DNA from: Rhodobacteraceae bacterium S2214
GTDB lineage: Bacteria; Pseudomonadota; Alphaproteobacteria; Rhodobacterales; Rhodobacteraceae
Assembly (NCBI GenBank): GCA_025141675.1
Contig: CP081161.1
Coordinates: 310,001 to 374,000 of the forward strand
DNA: 64,000 nt
Reading direction: 5' to 3'
Position 1 is the stretch's first letter; every line of letters begins with the position of its first letter. Made by a program: the position numbers and the translations under genes. This document shows positions 48,608 to 57,768 of the stretch, in pieces. A model generated the notes under the pieces. That model had not been told where the DNA came from. It was given only the letters and a program-made list of their open reading frames with translations, and did no database searches.

Positions 48608-49437
48608 CGTAGCATCACCTGCCGCAGATCATCGTCAACTTCAGGGCGGACACCAAACCACCGTTCAAACCCCGGGACACCTTGGTGCAGCAACATCCCA
48701 AGACCATCAACAACGGTGCAACCCGCCTTTTCAGCTTCATCCAACAACCGCGTACGCAACGGCGTGTAAACCAGATCGGTCACAACCATACCCGGACGCA
48801 AACCATCTAACGGCACACGGAATTCGGCGGCACCCTTCATCCCCAGCGATGTCGTATTCACAACTGTGCTGGCATCATCCAACATATTACCCGCCTGCAC
48901 CCAATCCACGACTTTGATCCGTGCACCAAATTCCGATTTCAGCGCTTCGGCCTTGGGGCGTGTCCGGTTCGACAGGTAAATCTCGGGCACACCCGCATCA
49001 GCAAGTGCCACAATCACAGCACGCGCCGCACCACCGGCACCAAAGATCGCAGCAGGGCCGGCCTTTGGATTCCAGTCTGGCGCGTTTTGTTTGATATTCG
49101 CCATAAACCCGTAGCCATCGGTGTTATCGGCGTAAATCTTACCGTCTTTCTTAAAGATCAACGTATTGGCGGCACCAATTAACGTGGCGCGGTCGCTGAC
49201 CTGATCAGCAATCGACATCACGTTCACCTTATGCGGGATCGTGACGTTTGCACCGGCAAAGCCCATCAAGGGCATCGACCGGATCACACGTTCCAGATCA
49301 TCCTCGTGGACATGTAGCGGAACATAATCCCCCAACAGGCCATATTTACGCAGCCAATATTTGTGCATCTTCGGTGATTTCGAATGGGAGATCGGGTTCC
49401 CGATCACACCGGCCAATGGAATAACAGTCACACTCAT
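48604..49437 (-). CDS. aroE: Shikimate dehydrogenase
   Basis: A 277-residue NADP-dependent enzyme of the aromatic amino-acid pathway. The start region is IPLAGVIGNPISHSKSPKMH. The catalytic Lys/Asp pair is in NVTIPHKVNV and DNTDGYGF, and the cofactor loop is FGAGGAARAV. Its start overlaps the maf stop by four bases. Confidence 0.95.
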   Translation of the reverse strand: MSVTVIPLAGVIGNPISHSKSPKMHKYWLRKYGLLGDYVPLHVHEDDLERVIRSMPLMGFAGANVTIPHKVNVMSIADQVSDRATLIGAANTLIFKKDGKIYADNTDGYGFMANIKQNAPDWNPKAGPAAIFGAGGAARAVIVALADAGVPEIYLSNRTRPKAEALKSEFGARIKVVDWVQAGNMLDDASTVVNTTSLGMKGAAEFRVPLDGLRPGMVVTDLVYTPLRTRLLDEAEKAGCTVVDGLGMLLHQGVPGFERWFGVRPEVDDDLRQVMLR

Positions 49438-50033
49438 CCGTCTAAAGTCCCGCGCAAGGTTAGATACGATAGTAACTCTAGTAACGGCAGACCAAGCACA
49501 TTGAAATAGTCGCCCTCAACACGGTGAAACAGGCGTGCGCCTTCTTCTTCCAGTTTATAGGCACCAACCGCGTGACGAATGCTGTCCCAGTTCCGGTCGA
49601 CATAGCTTTCAAGATAAGCGTCAGAGGCATCGCGCATATGCAAACGAACGACGCCAACATGACGCCATTGCGGTTTACCCTCGCCATAAAGAACAGCAGC
49701 CGACAACAACTGATGGACCTTGCCACGCATCATCTTCAACTGGGCAAGGGCATCATCCGGCGATGCGGGCTTGGATAACGTCTGTTGTTGAAAGGCTAAC
49801 ACCTGATCACAGCCAATCACCAAAGCATCGGGATGTTTTGACGCAACCTTGCGGGCTTTCATCTCGGCTAATGTATCGGCAATGTCGCGGGGCGGGGCGT
49901 CTTCGGCCAAAAGGGCTTGTTTGATCGCATCTTCATCCACGCGGGCGATCGCGACATCAATATCGACACCAGCATTGCGCAAAAGCGTCGCACGGATTTC
50001 AGAACCAGAGGCAAGAATAATCGGATCAGCCAT
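49434..50033 (-). CDS. maf: Maf-like nucleotide pyrophosphatase
   Basis: A 199-residue protein from ATG 50033 (MADPIILASGSEIRATLLRNA), the usual Maf opening; a longer frame to 50297 has no family support. It has the catalytic VIGCDQVLAF and a later Lys/Glu network. Maf proteins hydrolyse non-canonical nucleoside triphosphates. The start codon lies inside a perfect DnaA-box-like nonamer at 50033-50041. It is the first gene of the leftward operon from the putative origin. Confidence 0.92.
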   Translation of the reverse strand: MADPIILASGSEIRATLLRNAGVDIDVAIARVDEDAIKQALLAEDAPPRDIADTLAEMKARKVASKHPDALVIGCDQVLAFQQQTLSKPASPDDALAQLKMMRGKVHQLLSAAVLYGEGKPQWRHVGVVRLHMRDASDAYLESYVDRNWDSIRHAVGAYKLEEEGARLFHRVEGDYFNVLGLPLLELLSYLTLRGTLDG

Positions 50034-50041
50034 GTGGATAA
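50033..50041 (-). promoter_or_regulatory. DnaA box, perfect consensus
   Basis: TGTGGATAA on the plus strand is TTATCCACA on the minus strand, the classical DnaA nonamer. It overlaps the first base of the maf start codon as read on the minus strand. Confidence 0.7.
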
Positions 50042-50318
50042 CCTTTAGGAAAAATGCGTGAAGAATCTGAGCACACATCTGAGGGTAAATCGACCCAACC
50101 AACGGCTTGGGTATAACCCCGACTTTTTGCCCAGAGTTCAGCCCGTTTGTCCACGGTGGATGAGGATAAGTCAGGCTTGTGGACGAATCGCACGCTATGC
50201 GAGAGTCAATGGATGACGCTAAGTCATCGAACGCAAAGACTGAAGAATAAACCATTGAAATAATTAAGTATACTAAAAGAAGTATACAAAAGTTCACAAA
50301 CTATAATCAGCCCCAACC

Positions 50319-50327
50319 GGTGGATAA
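50319..50327 (-). promoter_or_regulatory. DnaA box-like site
   Basis: GGTGGATAA differs from TGTGGATAA at one base and lies at the edge of the AT-rich segment of the putative origin. Confidence 0.5.
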
Positions 50328-50393
50328 CTTGTCGGATAAAAAAAGAAACCACAGAAAACGACGACACTATAATCATCATCATCTTTCTAATAC

Positions 50394-50408
50394 TTAATAT
50401 ATATTTAA
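50394..50408. promoter_or_regulatory. CtrA-box-like TTAA-N7-TTAA
   Basis: A TTAA-TATATAT-TTAA match to the CtrA recognition pattern lies 26 bases before hemJ. Because the surroundings are AT-rich, this may arise by chance. Confidence 0.3.
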
Positions 50409-50433
50409 GAGTAGAAAGAATAAGGACAGCGCT

Positions 50434-50886
50434 ATGATCGACCTGCTCAGCTATCTCTATCCATGGATCAAAATGCTACACATCGCAGCCGTGATCAGCT
50501 GGATGGCAGCGCTATTCTATTTGCCTAGATTATTGGTGCATCATGTCGAACGGACAACACCTGGTTCAGGGTCAGAGATGGATCAGACGTTCCAGATGAT
50601 GGAAGAAAAACTGCACCGTGTGATCATGAACCCTGCGATGATGGTGGCGTGGGTGTGCGGATTGATCATGATCGGGCTAGGGATGCTGGATTTAGGGGCC
50701 GTATGGGGCTGGGCCAAGCTGTTGGGTGTCATCGCTATGACGGTGTTCCACGTGTGGCTGGGGAAACAACGCAAAGCGGTGGCAGTCGGGCAGGCGAAAA
50801 CGGGTCGTCAGTACCGAATGGCGAACGAAATTCCGACGGTTTTGATGCTTGTCATTCTCGTTGCTGTTGTCGTCCGTCCGTTTTGA
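50434..50886 (+). CDS. hemJ: Protoporphyrinogen oxidase HemJ
   Basis: A 150-residue membrane protein with four helices. The N-terminal stretch MLHIAAVISWMAALFYLPRLLVHH has the conserved His and Arg residues of HemJ, and Lys in ILG..GWAKLLGVI fits. HemJ oxidises protoporphyrinogen IX to protoporphyrin IX. It lies immediately right of the putative origin, the location known for Rhodobacteraceae. The start has AAGGACAG upstream. Confidence 0.92.
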   Translation: MIDLLSYLYPWIKMLHIAAVISWMAALFYLPRLLVHHVERTTPGSGSEMDQTFQMMEEKLHRVIMNPAMMVAWVCGLIMIGLGMLDLGAVWGWAKLLGVIAMTVFHVWLGKQRKAVAVGQAKTGRQYRMANEIPTVLMLVILVAVVVRPF

Positions 50887-50924
50887 TTGACTCAGCAAGC
50901 TGAAAAACCTACACAGCAAGCGCA

Positions 50925-50936
50925 CCCCGTTCGGGG
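50925..50936. other. Small hairpin in the hemJ-rho gap
   Basis: CCCCG-TT-CGGGG can form a tight hairpin but has no T run. It lies 39 bases after hemJ in the 115-base rho leader. A DnaA-box-like CGTGGATAA follows at 50987-50995. Confidence 0.35.
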
Positions 50937-51001
50937 ACCGCATTTTCCAGATTTGTTTTGAAAGTCGCGCAACCCACGGGCCTGCGCGTGGATAACTGCA
51001 T

Positions 51002-52273
51002 ATGACCCACCGTCTGAACCTTGCCGACCTGAAAGCGCAAAGCCCGAAGGACCTGCTGTCTCTCGCTGAAGAGCTCGAGATCGAAAACGCGTCCACAATG
51101 CGCAAAGGCGATATGATGTTCGCCATTCTGCGCGAACGTGCAGACGAAGAATGGGTGATCGGCGGCGACGGCGTGCTGGAAGTGCTGCAAGACGGCTTCG
51201 GTTTCCTGCGTTCCCCGGAAGCGAACTACCTACCAGGTCCCGACGATATTTACGTGTCGCCTGAAATGATCCGGATCCACTCCTTGCGGACTGGGGATAC
51301 GGTTCAAGGGGTCATTAAAGAACCACTTGAAAATGAACGCTATTTTGCGCTGATCTCGGTTGAATCTATCAACTTTGAAGAACCGGAAAAAGCAAAACAC
51401 AAAGTGGCTTTCGACAACCTGACACCGCTCTACCCAGACGAGCGGCTGAACATGGAAGTCAAATCAGAGAACAATACAAAAGATCGCTCCGCGCGGATCA
51501 TCGACCTCGTGTCACCAATCGGTAAAGGGCAGCGGTCCTTGATCGTGGCACCACCGCGGACAGGTAAAACGGTTCTGCTGCAAAACATCGCGAACAGCAT
51601 CGAAAAGAACCACCCTGAATGCTACCTAATCGTTCTGTTGATCGACGAACGGCCGGAAGAAGTTACAGACATGCAGCGGTCCGTGAAGGGCGAGGTTGTG
51701 TCTTCTACGTTCGACGAACCAGCGACACGTCACGTGGCTGTGTCCGAAATGGTGATCGAAAAAGCGAAACGTCTCGTCGAACATAAACGCGACGTTGTCA
51801 TCCTGCTCGATTCCATCACGCGTTTGGGCCGTGCATTCAACACGACAGTGCCGTCATCCGGTAAAGTTCTAACCGGTGGTGTGGACGCCAACGCCTTGCA
51901 ACGTCCAAAACGTTTCTTTGGTGCTGCGCGGAACATCGAAGAAGGCGGGTCTTTGACTATCATCGCGACAGCGCTGATCGACACAGGCAGCCGGATGGAC
52001 GAAGTCATTTTTGAAGAATTCAAAGGGACCGGTAACTCTGAAATCGTGCTGGATCGTAAGGTTGCAGATAAACGTGTCTTCCCAGCGATGGACATTCTCA
52101 AGTCCGGTACACGGAAAGAAGAACTGTTGGTCGACAAAATCGATCTTCAGAAAACATATGTGCTGCGCCGTATCCTGAACCCAATGGGGACCACGGATGC
52201 GATCGAATTCCTGATCGGGAAATTGAAGCAGACAAAGACAAACGAAGACTTCTTCGACTCAATGAACACATAA
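51002..52273 (+). CDS. rho: Transcription termination factor Rho
   Basis: A 423-residue hexameric RNA helicase. The N-terminal cold-shock-like RNA-binding domain includes [20 protein letters not shown]. The ATPase core has [17 protein letters not shown] (Walker A), [10 protein letters not shown], and [10 protein letters not shown] with the Q- and R-loops. Length matches alphaproteobacterial Rho. It is at the origin-proximal position between hemJ and mnmE, as in many Rhodobacteraceae. Start ATG 51002. Confidence 0.96.
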   Translation: MTHRLNLADLKAQSPKDLLSLAEELEIENASTMRKGDMMFAILRERADEEWVIGGDGVLEVLQDGFGFLRSPEANYLPGPDDIYVSPEMIRIHSLRTGDTVQGVIKEPLENERYFALISVESINFEEPEKAKHKVAFDNLTPLYPDERLNMEVKSENNTKDRSARIIDLVSPIGKGQRSLIVAPPRTGKTVLLQNIANSIEKNHPECYLIVLLIDERPEEVTDMQRSVKGEVVSSTFDEPATRHVAVSEMVIEKAKRLVEHKRDVVILLDSITRLGRAFNTTVPSSGKVLTGGVDANALQRPKRFFGAARNIEEGGSLTIIATALIDTGSRMDEVIFEEFKGTGNSEIVLDRKVADKRVFPAMDILKSGTRKEELLVDKIDLQKTYVLRRILNPMGTTDAIEFLIGKLKQTKTNEDFFDSMNT

Positions 52274-52300
52274 ATTATTATTCCTAAACAATGGGTTAGG

Positions 52301-53584
52301 ATGATGGATACGATTTTTGCCTTGGCGACAGCACAGGGACGGGCAGGCGTTGCAGTTGTGCGCTTGTCTGGCCCCGACGCGGTGACTGCAGCGCAAGATA
52401 TCATGTCAAATGCGCCAGCAGATCGCGGTGTGCGGCGCATTATCGGCGCAGATGGTGTCTTGCTTGATGAGGCTTTGGTTCTGCGGTTTCCATCTGGGCA
52501 AAGCTTTACCGGTGAAGAGGTTGTCGAACTTCAATTGCACGGAAGCCCGGCTGTTGTGGCAGCGGTGCTACGTGTTCTCGGCGATCATCCGTTGCTGCGC
52601 CAAGCAGAAGCAGGTGAATTCACCAAAAGAGCGCTCGAAAACGGGCGGCTTGATCTGGCACAGGTGGAAGGCCTCGCCGATCTGATCGACGCTGAAACCG
52701 AAGGACAGCGAAAACAAGCGCTTCGTGTTTTTTCGGGCGAACTTGGGCAGCGGGCAGAAGATTGGCGGCGCAAACTCATTAGGGCGACAGCCTTGCTGGA
52801 AGCAACCATCGACTTCGCAGATGAAGAGGTACCAGTCGACACGCGGCCCGAAGTGAAAGAACTGATTCTTGATGTACGGGAAAGCCTTGTTCGCGAACAT
52901 GACGGCGTGCAGATTGCCGAACGCGTTCGTGACGGTTTCGAAGTTGCAATTGTCGGCGCGCCGAATGTTGGCAAATCGACATTGCTCAACAGGATTGCAG
53001 GGCGCGATGCGGCGATCACATCTGATATTGCGGGTACAACACGCGATGTGATCGAGGTGCGTTTCGACTTAGACGGTCTACCTGTCACGTTCCTGGACAC
53101 TGCAGGATTGCGCGAAAGCGAAGATCAGATCGAAATGATGGGTGTCGCGCGTGCGAAAGACAGGGCAGCCGCAGCCGACCTTCGCGTGTACATGTTGCTT
53201 GATGGCGAAACTGCTCAACTAGATATGGTAGATGGTGATATTACCGTGCGCGCCAAAGGAGATGTTGAATCTTCCGGCGATTTTGCCATTTCCGGTAAAA
53301 CAGGTACAGGTGTTGACGAACTGATCAATCGTATCGGAACAGAGTTAAAGCAACGTGTTGCTTCTGTTGGGGTTGCGATGCGCGAACGTCATCGGATTGC
53401 CCTGAAACAGGGGATCGAAGGTCTTGATGTGGCAATCGGTTCCATTGATGATCCCATGGGAATGAGCGATCTCATCGCCGAAGATCTACGCACGGCAATT
53501 CGGGCTGTCGATTCGCTTGTTGGTCGTGTAGATGTTGAACACGTCTTGGACGAAATCTTCATGAGTTTTTGCATCGGCAAATAA
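52301..53584 (+). CDS. mnmE: tRNA modification GTPase MnmE
   Basis: A 427-residue GTPase that with MnmG installs the cmnm5 group at wobble uridine. The N-terminal domain opens [22 protein letters not shown]. The G domain has [31 protein letters not shown], and the C-terminal residues CIGK include the essential cysteine. Its stop is three bases before the mnmG frame, so the two are coupled. Confidence 0.96.
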   Translation: MMDTIFALATAQGRAGVAVVRLSGPDAVTAAQDIMSNAPADRGVRRIIGADGVLLDEALVLRFPSGQSFTGEEVVELQLHGSPAVVAAVLRVLGDHPLLRQAEAGEFTKRALENGRLDLAQVEGLADLIDAETEGQRKQALRVFSGELGQRAEDWRRKLIRATALLEATIDFADEEVPVDTRPEVKELILDVRESLVREHDGVQIAERVRDGFEVAIVGAPNVGKSTLLNRIAGRDAAITSDIAGTTRDVIEVRFDLDGLPVTFLDTAGLRESEDQIEMMGVARAKDRAAAADLRVYMLLDGETAQLDMVDGDITVRAKGDVESSGDFAISGKTGTGVDELINRIGTELKQRVASVGVAMRERHRIALKQGIEGLDVAIGSIDDPMGMSDLIAEDLRTAIRAVDSLVGRVDVEHVLDEIFMSFCIGK

Positions 53585-53588
53585 GGAG

Positions 53589-53604
53589 TGTTTCACGTGA
53601 AACA
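53589..53604. promoter_or_regulatory. parS centromere site 1
   Basis: TGTTTCACGTGAAACA is a perfect 16-base palindrome identical to the canonical ParB-binding parS. It overlaps the start of mnmG. Confidence 0.93.
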
Positions 53605-55462
53605 TTACGACGTCATTGTTGTTGGCGGCGGGCACGCCGGAACTGAAGCTGCGCATGCGGCAGCCAGAATGGGTGTTGAAACCGCACTGGTGACACTTCG
53701 TGTGGATACCATTGGCGTTATGTCTTGTAATCCGGCCATCGGCGGACTGGGAAAAGGACATCTCGTTCGTGAAATTGACGCGCTTGATGGTGTTATGGGC
53801 ACAGTCGCAGATCTGGCAGGTATCCAGTTCAGGCTTCTGAATCGCACAAAAGGTCCAGCTGTTCAGGGCCCGCGCGCGCAATCTGATCGCACAATCTATC
53901 GTCGCGAAATGCAACGTCTTACTAGCGAACAACAATATCTTGATGTCATTGAAGGCGAAGTCGCTGATTTTATCATGAAAGATGGGAAGGTCGCCGGCAT
54001 CACGCTCCCTGATGGGAGCGAAATTCATGCGCAAGCGGTCATTTTGACAACGGGTACATTCCTTCGCGGGGTCATTCACGTAGGTGATGTCGCAAAACCT
54101 GGTGGTCGTATGGGTGAACAGCCTTCAATTAAATTGGCTGAACGCATCGATTCCTTCGATCTTCCACTTGGACGGCTCAAGACTGGTACGCCGCCACGCT
54201 TAGATGGGCGCACGATCGCATGGGATAAGCTTGAGATGCAGGCGGGTGATGACGCGCCAACGATGTTCTCTTTCATGTCAAAGGCGCCAACAGCCCAGCA
54301 GATTTCGTGTGGTATTACCCACACAAACGAAGCAACGCATGATATCATTCGCGAGAATCTGAAGCGCTCGGCGATGTATGGTGGGCACATCGATGGCATT
54401 GGGCCACGGTATTGCCCGTCAATCGAAGACAAAGTTGTTCGGTTTGCGGATAAGACATCACATCAGATTTTCTTGGAACCTGAAGGGGTTACCGATCATA
54501 CGGTCTATCCGAATGGCATCTCAACATCGTTGCCGGTGGATGTTCAAGATGACTACGTTCATTCGATCTACGGACTGGAAGACGCCAAAATCTTGCAGCC
54601 GGGATACGCCATTGAATACGATTACGTAGATCCGCGTGCGTTGAGCCTTACGCTGGAATTGAAAGACGTGCCGGGATTATATCTTGCTGGTCAAATCAAC
54701 GGGACAACTGGATACGAAGAAGCAGCAGCGCAAGGATTGGTTGCTGGTTTGAATGCGGCGCGACGAATCAAAGGTCAAGAAGCGCTGCACTTTAGCCGGC
54801 GTTCTTCCTACATCGGAGTTATGATTGACGACCTCACGACCAGAGGCGTCAGCGAACCATATCGCATGTTTACCTCTCGGGCTGAATTCCGGTTGTCGTT
54901 GCGTGCTGATAACGCCGACCAGAGATTGACGGGTTTAGGTCGTGAGGTTGGTTGTGTTTCAGATGTTCGGTGGCGGGCGTTTTCTGAAAAGATGACGGCG
55001 ATTGATGCAACGAAGGCGTCTTTGGCTGATATTTCATTGTCTGCGCGAGAAATAGCGGGGCAGGGCGTGAAATTGAACGCCGACGGTCCGCGTCGTTCTG
55101 CATTGGACGCACTGGCTCTGATCGACTTTGATTTCTCTCATATCAAACAGTTGTCGGATGCGCCTTTGACAGATGATCCTGTAATCCAGCAGCAGGTGAA
55201 GTGCGATGCGCTTTATGCAAATTATATTGCGCGGCAGGAAAAGGATATTGCTGCAATGGAACGGGACGAAGCGCAGATCATTCCGACAGACCTCGATTAT
55301 GGGTCAATCAATGGGCTATCTAATGAAATGGTCGCAAAACTGACAAGGGCGCGACCTGAAACCATCGCAAAGGCAGGTAGAGTTGATGGCGTTACCCCAG
55401 CAGCGCTAATGTTAATTCTTAGCCGTTTGCGGAAGTCTTCAGTTAAAAAGACCGGTAGCTAA
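53597..55462 (+). CDS. mnmG: tRNA uridine 5-carboxymethylaminomethyl modification enzyme MnmG (GidA)
   Basis: About 621 residues. An FAD enzyme that partners with MnmE. It begins with the dinucleotide fold [20 protein letters not shown], followed by [21 protein letters not shown] in outline and LTTGTFLRG. The GTG at 53597 is preferred over GTG 53588 because AAGGAG ends only one base before 53588. Either way the start lies inside a parS palindrome. One base separates its stop from rsmG. Codons here look more A/T-ended than in the addAB region, by eye only. Confidence 0.95.
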   Translation: MKHYDVIVVGGGHAGTEAAHAAARMGVETALVTLRVDTIGVMSCNPAIGGLGKGHLVREIDALDGVMGTVADLAGIQFRLLNRTKGPAVQGPRAQSDRTIYRREMQRLTSEQQYLDVIEGEVADFIMKDGKVAGITLPDGSEIHAQAVILTTGTFLRGVIHVGDVAKPGGRMGEQPSIKLAERIDSFDLPLGRLKTGTPPRLDGRTIAWDKLEMQAGDDAPTMFSFMSKAPTAQQISCGITHTNEATHDIIRENLKRSAMYGGHIDGIGPRYCPSIEDKVVRFADKTSHQIFLEPEGVTDHTVYPNGISTSLPVDVQDDYVHSIYGLEDAKILQPGYAIEYDYVDPRALSLTLELKDVPGLYLAGQINGTTGYEEAAAQGLVAGLNAARRIKGQEALHFSRRSSYIGVMIDDLTTRGVSEPYRMFTSRAEFRLSLRADNADQRLTGLGREVGCVSDVRWRAFSEKMTAIDATKASLADISLSAREIAGQGVKLNADGPRRSALDALALIDFDFSHIKQLSDAPLTDDPVIQQQVKCDALYANYIARQEKDIAAMERDEAQIIPTDLDYGSINGLSNEMVAKLTRARPETIAKAGRVDGVTPAALMLILSRLRKSSVKKTGS

Positions 55463-55463
55463 T

Positions 55464-56075
55464 ATGATTGAAGAAATTGGCGTCAGTGTTTCACGTGAAA
55501 CAATCCAACATCTCGAGGCATTTGGTGAGCTGACTGCAAAATGGACAGCCAAGATCAATTTGATCGCAAAATCGACAGTCCCAGATATTTGGAACCGACA
55601 TATCATCGATTCCGCACAAGTGTTCCAATATGCGGATAGCCCGAAGCATTGGGTAGATATCGGCAGTGGCGGTGGTTTTCCTGGGATCGTTATGGCGATT
55701 ATTGCAAAAGAACTGTCGCCAGATACAAAGTTTACACTGATCGAAAGCGATGCGCGTAAGTGCACATTTCTGAGAACCGCAATTCGCGAACTCGGATTGA
55801 ATGCCTATGTAATACCACAACGTATAGAAAAAGCGGCTCCACAAGACGCAGATATAGTAAGTGCGCGTGCCTTGGCAAGTATCGAAGACTTGCTGCCGAT
55901 GATCGAAATACATCTGCGTCCAGCGGGGCAGGCGCTTTTGATGAAGGGTCGGACATACGCTGAAGAATTGAATGCCGTTCGCGGCAATTGGGACTTTGAA
56001 TTGGCTGAATACACCAGTATCACCGAACCAGACTCACGCATTCTCTCACTGAAAAGGATCGCCCGTGCCGCATAA
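55464..56075 (+). CDS. rsmG: 16S rRNA (guanine527-N7)-methyltransferase RsmG (GidB)
   Basis: A 203-residue SAM-dependent methyltransferase with the motif I VDIGSGGGFPGIV and N-terminal helices. It carries a parS palindrome in codons 8-13 (residues VSRET). Length is normal. It starts one base after mnmG and ends 11 bases inside parA. Confidence 0.95.
   Translation: MIEEIGVSVSRETIQHLEAFGELTAKWTAKINLIAKSTVPDIWNRHIIDSAQVFQYADSPKHWVDIGSGGGFPGIVMAIIAKELSPDTKFTLIESDARKCTFLRTAIRELGLNAYVIPQRIEKAAPQDADIVSARALASIEDLLPMIEIHLRPAGQALLMKGRTYAEELNAVRGNWDFELAEYTSITEPDSRILSLKRIARAA
55487..55502. promoter_or_regulatory. parS centromere site 2
   Basis: A second perfect TGTTTCACGTGAAACA, within the rsmG coding region, about 1.9 kb from site 1 and 1.4 kb from parB. 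Confidence 0.93.
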
Positions 56076-56880
56076 TCGCCGCAGTACCGGACCTAAAATT
56101 ATCGCTGTTGCGAACCAGAAGGGCGGCGTTGGTAAGACGACAACGACGATCAACCTTGGAGCGGCGTTGGCCGAAGCTGGCCGTCACGTGTTGTTGGTTG
56201 ACCTTGACCCGCAGGGGAACGCGTCAACTGGTCTTGGTGTTGAACAGGACGACCGTGATATCACAACTTACGATCTGCTCGCTGGCGAAGCGACGCTTGA
56301 AGAGGCTATTCAGGCGACGGATATCCAAAATCTTGCGATCATTCCGGCGACAACTGACTTAAGTTCTGCCGATATCGAACTGATCTCAAATGAAAAACGC
56401 AGCTTCTTGCTGCATGATGCTTTGCGCCAGATTGATATCGACCGCTTTGGTTTCGACTATGTGTTGATCGATTGCCCACCGTCGTTGAATATTCTGACGG
56501 TGAACGCGATGGTCGCTGCCGACTCTGTTGTTGTCCCCCTGCAAAGTGAGTTTTTCGCGTTGGAAGGTTTGTCGCAGCTTATGCTGACAATCCGCGATGT
56601 ACGTCAAACCGCGAACCCGAATTTGCGGATCGAAGGCGTTGCTCTCACCATGTACGACAGCCGCAACAACCTATCGCAACAGGTTGAAATGGACGCGCGC
56701 GACAATCTGGGTGATCTAGTGTTCCAGACCGTAATCCCGCGGAACGTCCGGTTAAGCGAAGCACCATCTTTTGCCCTGCCAGTTCTGCAATACGACGCGC
56801 AATCCAAGGGCAGTCAAGCGTATCGCGCGCTTGCAAAAGAAATCATCGGGCGTGAACAGCCCGCTAAGCAAAGGGCCTAA
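56065..56880 (+). CDS. parA: Chromosome partitioning ATPase ParA (Soj)
   Basis: A 271-residue deviant-Walker ATPase with ANQKGGVGKTTTTINLGAAL and LLVDLDPQGNASTGLG. It drives movement of ParB-parS complexes. The 11-base overlap with rsmG and three-base gap to parB indicate a single operon. Confidence 0.96.
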   Translation: MPHNRRSTGPKIIAVANQKGGVGKTTTTINLGAALAEAGRHVLLVDLDPQGNASTGLGVEQDDRDITTYDLLAGEATLEEAIQATDIQNLAIIPATTDLSSADIELISNEKRSFLLHDALRQIDIDRFGFDYVLIDCPPSLNILTVNAMVAADSVVVPLQSEFFALEGLSQLMLTIRDVRQTANPNLRIEGVALTMYDSRNNLSQQVEMDARDNLGDLVFQTVIPRNVRLSEAPSFALPVLQYDAQSKGSQAYRALAKEIIGREQPAKQRA

Positions 56881-56883
56881 ACC

Positions 56884-57768
56884 ATGTCGAACAAACCGAA
56901 CAAAAACCGTGGTCTGGGGCGTGGCTTGTCTGCATTGATGGCGGATGTCGGACCTGAACAGACAGCAGCACCGCGTAAAGCTGAAACGCATTTGCCGGTC
57001 GAGCGGGTACACCCAAATCCGGACCAGCCGCGTCGTGCTTTTAACGAAGATGCATTGGCTGAACTGGCGTCTTCGATCAAAGAAAAAGGCATCATTCAGC
57101 CTTTGATCGTCCGTGCAATCGCAGATCGGCCTGACCATTTTGAAATCGTTGCGGGTGAACGCCGTTGGCGTGCGTCGCAAATCGCCCAGCTGCATGAAGT
57201 GCCGGTGATCGTCCGTGAATTTGACGACACTGAAGTTCTTGAAATCGCGATCATCGAGAACATTCAGCGTGCAGATCTGAACCCTGTCGACGAAGCCGCA
57301 GGTTATCGTCAGTTGATGGATCGTTTTGGGCATACCCAAGACCAGATGTCGCAAGCGCTTGGCAAAAGCCGCAGCCACATCGCGAATCTTTTGCGCCTAC
57401 TGAACCTGCCGGATGACGTCCAACGGATGTTGGTTGAAGGTCAGCTATCCGCAGGTCACGCGCGTGCTCTTGTTGGTCATCCATTTGCCAGCGCTCTGGC
57501 GCGGCAGATTGTCGAGAATGGATTGTCAGTTCGCGACGCCGAACGTCTTGCCAAAAAAGACCCGAACGCGGGCGACCAGACACCAAAAGCGAAAAAGCCT
57601 GCCGGTAAAAAGGACGCCGATACGCTCCAGATCGAGGCAGAGCTTGCTGCCAATCTTGGCATGAAAGTCAGCATTGATCATTCCGGTGATGGTGAGGGTG
57701 GCAAGATGGTTTTGAACTACAAAAGCCTTGATCAACTTGACGACTTGCTGCGCGCTTTGGGCGGTTAA
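56884..57768 (+). CDS. parB: Chromosome partitioning protein ParB (Spo0J)
   Basis: A 294-residue CTP-dependent clamp protein. The N-terminal basic segment NRGLGRGLSALMAD is followed by the ParB/Srx domain with IIQPLIVR and GERRWRASQIA (CTP-binding), and the helix-turn-helix LGKSRSHIANLLRLLNLP. The C-terminal dimer domain ends in GKMVLNYKSLDQLDDLL. It should load at the two parS sites 1.4 and 3.3 kb upstream. Its stop overlaps convergent hemW by four bases. Confidence 0.96.
   Translation: MSNKPNKNRGLGRGLSALMADVGPEQTAAPRKAETHLPVERVHPNPDQPRRAFNEDALAELASSIKEKGIIQPLIVRAIADRPDHFEIVAGERRWRASQIAQLHEVPVIVREFDDTEVLEIAIIENIQRADLNPVDEAAGYRQLMDRFGHTQDQMSQALGKSRSHIANLLRLLNLPDDVQRMLVEGQLSAGHARALVGHPFASALARQIVENGLSVRDAERLAKKDPNAGDQTPKAKKPAGKKDADTLQIEAELAANLGMKVSIDHSGDGEGGKMVLNYKSLDQLDDLLRALGG

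Larger units (their letters stand above)
50034..50433. other. Putative chromosomal origin of replication (oriC)
   Basis: A 400-base non-coding segment between divergent gene runs. The left part holds the nonamer TGTGGATAA (50033-50041), TTGTCCACG (50147-50155), and TGTGGACGA (50178-50186). The right part is strongly AT-rich (about 50220-50430), with GGTGGATAA (50319-50327), two AAGTATAC direct repeats and long runs of A/T that would suit DNA unwinding. The neighbours (maf, hemJ, rho, mnmE-mnmG-rsmG, parAB) are typical of alphaproteobacterial origins. Function is inferred. Confidence 0.72.
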
